A stretch of 26,362 bases of DNA from an uncultured Lysobacterales bacterium (GTDB taxonomy: Bacteria > Pseudomonadota > Gammaproteobacteria > Xanthomonadales > Xanthomonadaceae), in NCBI GenBank assembly GCA_946886865.1, contig CAMPJI010000033.1:1-26362 (forward strand), read 5' to 3'. Position numbers and translations under genes: made by a program. The number at the start of each line of letters is the position of its first letter. The stretch's first letter is position 1. A model generated the notes under the pieces. That model ran no database searches and was not told where the DNA came from. It saw only the letters and a program-made list of their open reading frames with translations. This document shows positions 23,222 through 26,362 of this stretch, piece after piece.

Positions 23222-24433
23222 TCACATCGAGTGCCACCACATCAGCAGTTCGTGCCAGAGGCGCTTGAAGAAGCCGGCCTGCTCGATGCCATCGATCGCC
23301 ACCAGCGGACGCTGAGCGATGATCTTGTCGTCCAGCATCACCTTGACCGTGCCGATCGCCTGGCCCTTCTCGATCGGCGCGACCAGCGTGGCCGGCACGT
23401 CCATCATCGGCTTGAGCTGCTCGTAGCGGCCACGCGGCACCGTCACCAGCAGCGGCTCGGCCAGCCCCAGACGCACCTCGTTTTCCTGGCCCTTCCAGAC
23501 CTTCTGCTGCGCGACCTGCGCGCCGGCCTTGTACATCTCGTGGGTCTCGTAGAACCGGAAGCCCCAGTTGAGCAGCGCCTGGCTGTCGCGGGCGCGCTGG
23601 GACTCGGACGTCGAGCCCATGACCACCGAGATCAGACGCTGGTCGCCGCGCTTGGCCGAAGCCATCAGGCAGTAGCCGGCGGCCGCGGTGTGCCCGGTCT
23701 TGATGCCGTCCACGCTGGCGTCGCGCCACAGCAGCACGTTGCGGTTGGGCTGGGTGATGTCGCCGACGGTGAACTCCTTGATCTTGTTGTAGGAGTACGC
23801 CTCGGGGTAGTCGTGGATCAGCGCCCGGCCGAGCAACGCCAGGTCACGCGCCGTGGTGATGTGGCCCTCGCCCGGCAGGCCGGTGGCGTTGACGAAGTGG
23901 CTCTTCTGCATGCCGATGCGCTGCGCGTACTGGTTCATCAGCGCGGCGAACGCCTGCTCGCTGCCGGCCACGTGCTCGGCCAGGGCGATGGCGGCATCGT
24001 TGCCCGACTGCACCACCATGCCCTTTTCCATCTCCAGCAGCGGCGCGCTCTGGTTGACCTCGAAACCCGAGTAGCTGCCGTCGGTGCCGGCGCCGCCGGT
24101 GCGCCACGCGTTCTCGGTCATCATGACCTGGTCGTCTCGCGAGACCTTGCCGGCGGCCATCTCGGCAGCGATTACATAGCTGGTCATCACCTTGGTGATG
24201 CTCGCCGGCTCCAGCTGCTCGTCGTAGTTCTCGCCCGCCAGCACGTTGCCGCTGGCCGCATCCATCAGCACCCACGCCGTACCGGTCACCTCCGGCGGCG
24301 GCGGCACCGGCAGCGCGTCGCTGGCGGCGGGCTGCGCGGCGGCCGGCTGCGGCGTGGCGGGCTGGGGCGACTGGGCGAGCGCCAGGCCGACCGCAAAGGT
24401 GGCCAGCGTGGCGAGGACGAAGCGGGATTTCAT
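23222..24433 (-). CDS. dacC: D-alanyl-D-alanine carboxypeptidase (PBP5/6 type)
   Basis: A 403-residue penicillin-binding protein that removes the terminal D-Ala from peptidoglycan pentapeptides. A signal peptide (1-20) and a Pro/Ala/Gln-rich linker precede the S11 catalytic domain. Motifs SITK (S78, K81), SGN (143-145) and KTG (245-247) are all present. The beta-rich PBP5_C domain spans about 295-385. The final FFKRLWHELLMWWHSM is the amphipathic helix that anchors such enzymes to the outer face of the inner membrane. The ATG at 24433 gives a standard signal peptide. It follows rlpA (69-base gap) and mltB on the - strand, the usual xanthomonad cell-wall cluster. The symbol follows common usage in related genomes; dacA would be an equal choice. 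Confidence 0.95.
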   Translation of the reverse strand: MKSRFVLATLATFAVGLALAQSPQPATPQPAAAQPAASDALPVPPPPEVTGTAWVLMDAASGNVLAGENYDEQLEPASITKVMTSYVIAAEMAAGKVSRDDQVMMTENAWRTGGAGTDGSYSGFEVNQSAPLLEMEKGMVVQSGNDAAIALAEHVAGSEQAFAALMNQYAQRIGMQKSHFVNATGLPGEGHITTARDLALLGRALIHDYPEAYSYNKIKEFTVGDITQPNRNVLLWRDASVDGIKTGHTAAAGYCLMASAKRGDQRLISVVMGSTSESQRARDSQALLNWGFRFYETHEMYKAGAQVAQQKVWKGQENEVRLGLAEPLLVTVPRGRYEQLKPMMDVPATLVAPIEKGQAIGTVKVMLDDKIIAQRPLVAIDGIEQAGFFKRLWHELLMWWHSM

Positions 24434-24502
24434 GGTTCTACGACTCCGGGGAACCGGCACGCGGCCGGAAAAGAGGAAAACGGATGCACGACCGGCACCG
24501 GC

Positions 24503-25864
24503 TCAGTCGCTGACGCGCTGCGGCGACCCGAAGCCGAGTCCGGCAATACGCGCCGACAACGCCGGCACCGCGGCCGCGGCCAGCGGACCCACGCGCAGCC
24601 GCCACACGGGGCGGCCGGCGGACTGGCCGTCCAGCACGTGGGCACCGTCGACGCCGGCACCGCGCAGCATGGCCAGGGCGCGATCGGCGTTGCCGCGCGC
24701 GGAGAACGCCGCGACCTGCAGGGTGACCCCGTCCGAGGCCGGTGCCGACGCCTGCGCGGCGGTCACCGTATCGCCGCGGGGCGCCGGTGCGGCGTGCGAG
24801 GCGGCGTCGGTGGTCGCGGCGGGCGGGGGTACGCCGGGCTTGCCGGTGGCCACGCGCACGCGGCGCGTGCGCATCCACGCATCGAATTCGTCGGCGCTCA
24901 TCGCGCGGCCGTCCTGATGCATATCGAACCGGTAATCGGTGCTCGCCGCCGGTGCGTCGGACGCCGCCGGACCGGCCGGGTCGCCGGCCGCCATCGCGGT
25001 GGCGGCGGTGGCGGACGCGGCCGCACCCGCGGACGTCGGAACCGGCGTCGTCGCCGGACGTCCCGTGGCGATGCGCACGCCGGGGGGCAGGTCCACGGCA
25101 CCGGCGCTGCCGACCGGGATCGATGCCACCAGGCGATCCATGCCGGTGGCGGCGACGGGAGGCGTCGGCTCGACGGCCAGCACCGTGCCGGTATCACCGG
25201 GCATCAGTGCACGCACTTCCACCCGCGCGGTGCCCTGGCGGACGTAGTCGAGCTTCACCGCCGCCGCGTAGCTGAGGTCGATCACGCGGCCTTCGTGGAA
25301 CGGGCCGCGGTCGTTGACGCGCACGACCACCGACTTGCCGTTGTCCAGGTTGGTCACGCGCGCGAAGCTCGGCAGCGGCAGTGTCTTGTGCGCGGCGGTG
25401 AAGGCGTACATGTCGTACACCTCCAGGTTGGACGTGCGGCGGCCGTGGAACTTCTTGCCGTAGTAGGAGGCACGGCCCTGCTCGACGTAGCCGTCGTGCG
25501 AGTCCATCACCCGGTAGGTCTTGCCGAGCACCGAGTAGCTGGCGCGGTTGCCGACCTTGGAACGCGGCAGGTCGACGACCTGCGGCTCCGGGATGCAGTC
25601 CACGTCGGGCACGTAGTCGGGCGTGGTGTCGGACACGCCGGGCTTGTAGAGGCCACCGGCCACGTAGTCGCCCCGCGTGCCGGGATCCTCCTGCGCCGGT
25701 GCATACGGCGAGCCGTTGCAGCGCGCCGGCAGCGCGCCGGTCGGCAGCGCATCGCGCGTCACCGGACCGGCACCGGCGAGCGCCGAGGGTTCCGACCCGC
25801 GCTTGGGAGCGCCGGCGCAGGCCGCCAGGCCCACCACCAGGGCGGCGGCGACCGCGACCCTCAT
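24503..25864 (-). CDS. rlpA: RlpA septal-ring lipoprotein / lytic transglycosylase
   Basis: A 453-residue lipoprotein. The lipobox LAAC sets the lipidated Cys at residue 16. A region with two further cysteines (C50, C90) leads to the segment SYSVLGKTYRVMDSHDGYVEQG that precedes the double-psi beta-barrel (about 129-225). The core reads GRASYYGKKFHGRRTSN then LEVYDMYAFTAAHKTLPLP, VVVRVNDRGPF and GRVIDLSYAAA; the acidic residues E148/D151, H159 and D185 match the catalytic region. A long Ala/Pro/Thr linker follows, then a C-terminal SPOR domain (about 378-453) that binds denuded septal glycan. The ATG at 25864 overlaps the mltB stop (ATGA). RlpA cleaves naked glycan strands during daughter-cell separation, alongside MltB and DacC activity. 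Confidence 0.94.
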   Translation of the reverse strand: MRVAVAAALVVGLAACAGAPKRGSEPSALAGAGPVTRDALPTGALPARCNGSPYAPAQEDPGTRGDYVAGGLYKPGVSDTTPDYVPDVDCIPEPQVVDLPRSKVGNRASYSVLGKTYRVMDSHDGYVEQGRASYYGKKFHGRRTSNLEVYDMYAFTAAHKTLPLPSFARVTNLDNGKSVVVRVNDRGPFHEGRVIDLSYAAAVKLDYVRQGTARVEVRALMPGDTGTVLAVEPTPPVAATGMDRLVASIPVGSAGAVDLPPGVRIATGRPATTPVPTSAGAAASATAATAMAAGDPAGPAASDAPAASTDYRFDMHQDGRAMSADEFDAWMRTRRVRVATGKPGVPPPAATTDAASHAAPAPRGDTVTAAQASAPASDGVTLQVAAFSARGNADRALAMLRGAGVDGAHVLDGQSAGRPVWRLRVGPLAAAAVPALSARIAGLGFGSPQRVSD

Positions 25865-26362
25865 GCGCCGTCAGCGGCCGCGGGTGCGGCGGTCTCGGCC
25901 AGCGGGTTCTCGCGGCCGGCGATGGCCTCGGACAACTGGTAGACCGCCATCGCGTAATGCTTGGAGATGTTGTAGCGGGTGATGGCGTAGAAGTTGTCGA
26001 AACCCAGCCAATGCTCCCGCCCCGACACGCCGTCGAGGTTGATCAGCAGCGCGGGTTCGTCCGCGGCGATGGACGCGGCCATCGGCCGGTAGCCCATCCC
26101 GCCCAGTTGCGCGACGGTCATGTCCGGATACAGGCCTTCGGGCTCGAAGTCGCGCGCGTCGGGCGCGCGCATCGCACGCACGGTGATCGGGCCACCGCGG
26201 GTCCAGCCGCCCTTCTCGACGAAGTAGTTGGCGATCGATGCGAACACGTCGTCGGTGCTGTTGAACAGGTCGATGCGGCCATCGCCGTTGCCGTCGGCCG
26301 CGAATTCCCGGTAGCTCGACGGCATGAACTGGCCCCAGCCCATGGCGCCGGCATAGCTGCCC
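25861..26362 (-). CDS. mltB: Membrane-bound lytic murein transglycosylase B (partial)
   Basis: Only the C-terminal 166 residues lie in the window; the N-terminus, including the catalytic Glu, is beyond position 26362. The visible sequence starts GSYAGAMGWGQFMPSSYREFA, the substrate-cleft motif of the SLT_2/MltB family. It continues with DGNGDGRIDLFNSTDDVFASIANYF and the conserved GFDNFYAITRYNISKHYAMAVYQLSEAI. The enzyme cuts glycan strands to 1,6-anhydromuropeptides. It ends in an Ala-rich tail after the conserved AIAG, and its stop overlaps the rlpA start, indicating coupled translation of mltB-rlpA. Confidence 0.95.
   Translation of the reverse strand, partial: GSYAGAMGWGQFMPSSYREFAADGNGDGRIDLFNSTDDVFASIANYFVEKGGWTRGGPITVRAMRAPDARDFEPEGLYPDMTVAQLGGMGYRPMAASIAADEPALLINLDGVSGREHWLGFDNFYAITRYNISKHYAMAVYQLSEAIAGRENPLAETAAPAAADGA

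Noticed and set aside
22088..25942. A 1284-codon open frame on the + strand opposite dacC and rlpA
   Set aside because: Its translation is His/Arg/Gly-rich without domains, and it lies antisense to genes with intact motifs. Such long antisense frames are expected in very GC-rich DNA.

Overview
The window is very GC-rich chromosomal DNA. Its gene order mltB-rlpA-dacC ... ybeD-lipB-lipA, tight ATGA/GTGA overlaps and protein sequences suggest a gammaproteobacterium of the Xanthomonadales (Lysobacter/Luteimonas type). This placement is inferred from gene content, not from a marker gene. I saw no rRNA, tRNA, CRISPR array, integrase or transposase. Nearly all of the sequence is ordinary, closely packed coding DNA.

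Left part (1-4835, + strand): six genes in one run. They are a DUF883/YqjD-like membrane protein, a YqjE/holin-superfamily-III-like membrane protein, a small membrane-associated protein, an AI-2E-family permease, a HAD hydrolase and an M17 leucyl aminopeptidase. A second promoter may lie just before the HAD gene. Next, on the - strand (10332 down to 4849), is a five-gene unit: ABC exporter ATPase, ABC-2 permease, exported amidohydrolase with a CIA30-like C-terminal domain, DesK-type sensor kinase, and NarL/DesR-type regulator. The sensor, transporter and enzyme probably form one responsive export or detoxification module.

Middle (10595-15315, + strand): a MacAB/Lol-like system of one membrane-fusion adaptor, one ATPase and two dissimilar FtsX-type permeases. 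The ATPase and first permease are separated by a 222-bp spacer packed with inverted repeats. Two EamA-type transporters (one RarD-like) and the tail-specific protease Prc follow on the - strand (15337-19640).

Right part (19942-26362): lipA, lipB and ybeD form the lipoate-attachment operon, apparently driven by a leaderless-type promoter overlapped by a strong 36-bp interrupted dyad. Divergent to it is a secreted CsgG-domain protein with a C-terminal SH3-like domain. It converges, across a bidirectional terminator, on the cell-wall genes dacC, rlpA and mltB (mltB is cut by the window edge).

The items most worth a second look are the 36-bp dyad in the ybeD/CsgG divergent region, the five-gene sensor-exporter-amidohydrolase module, the CsgG-SH3 protein among peptidoglycan genes, and the repeat elements inside the two-permease ABC operon.
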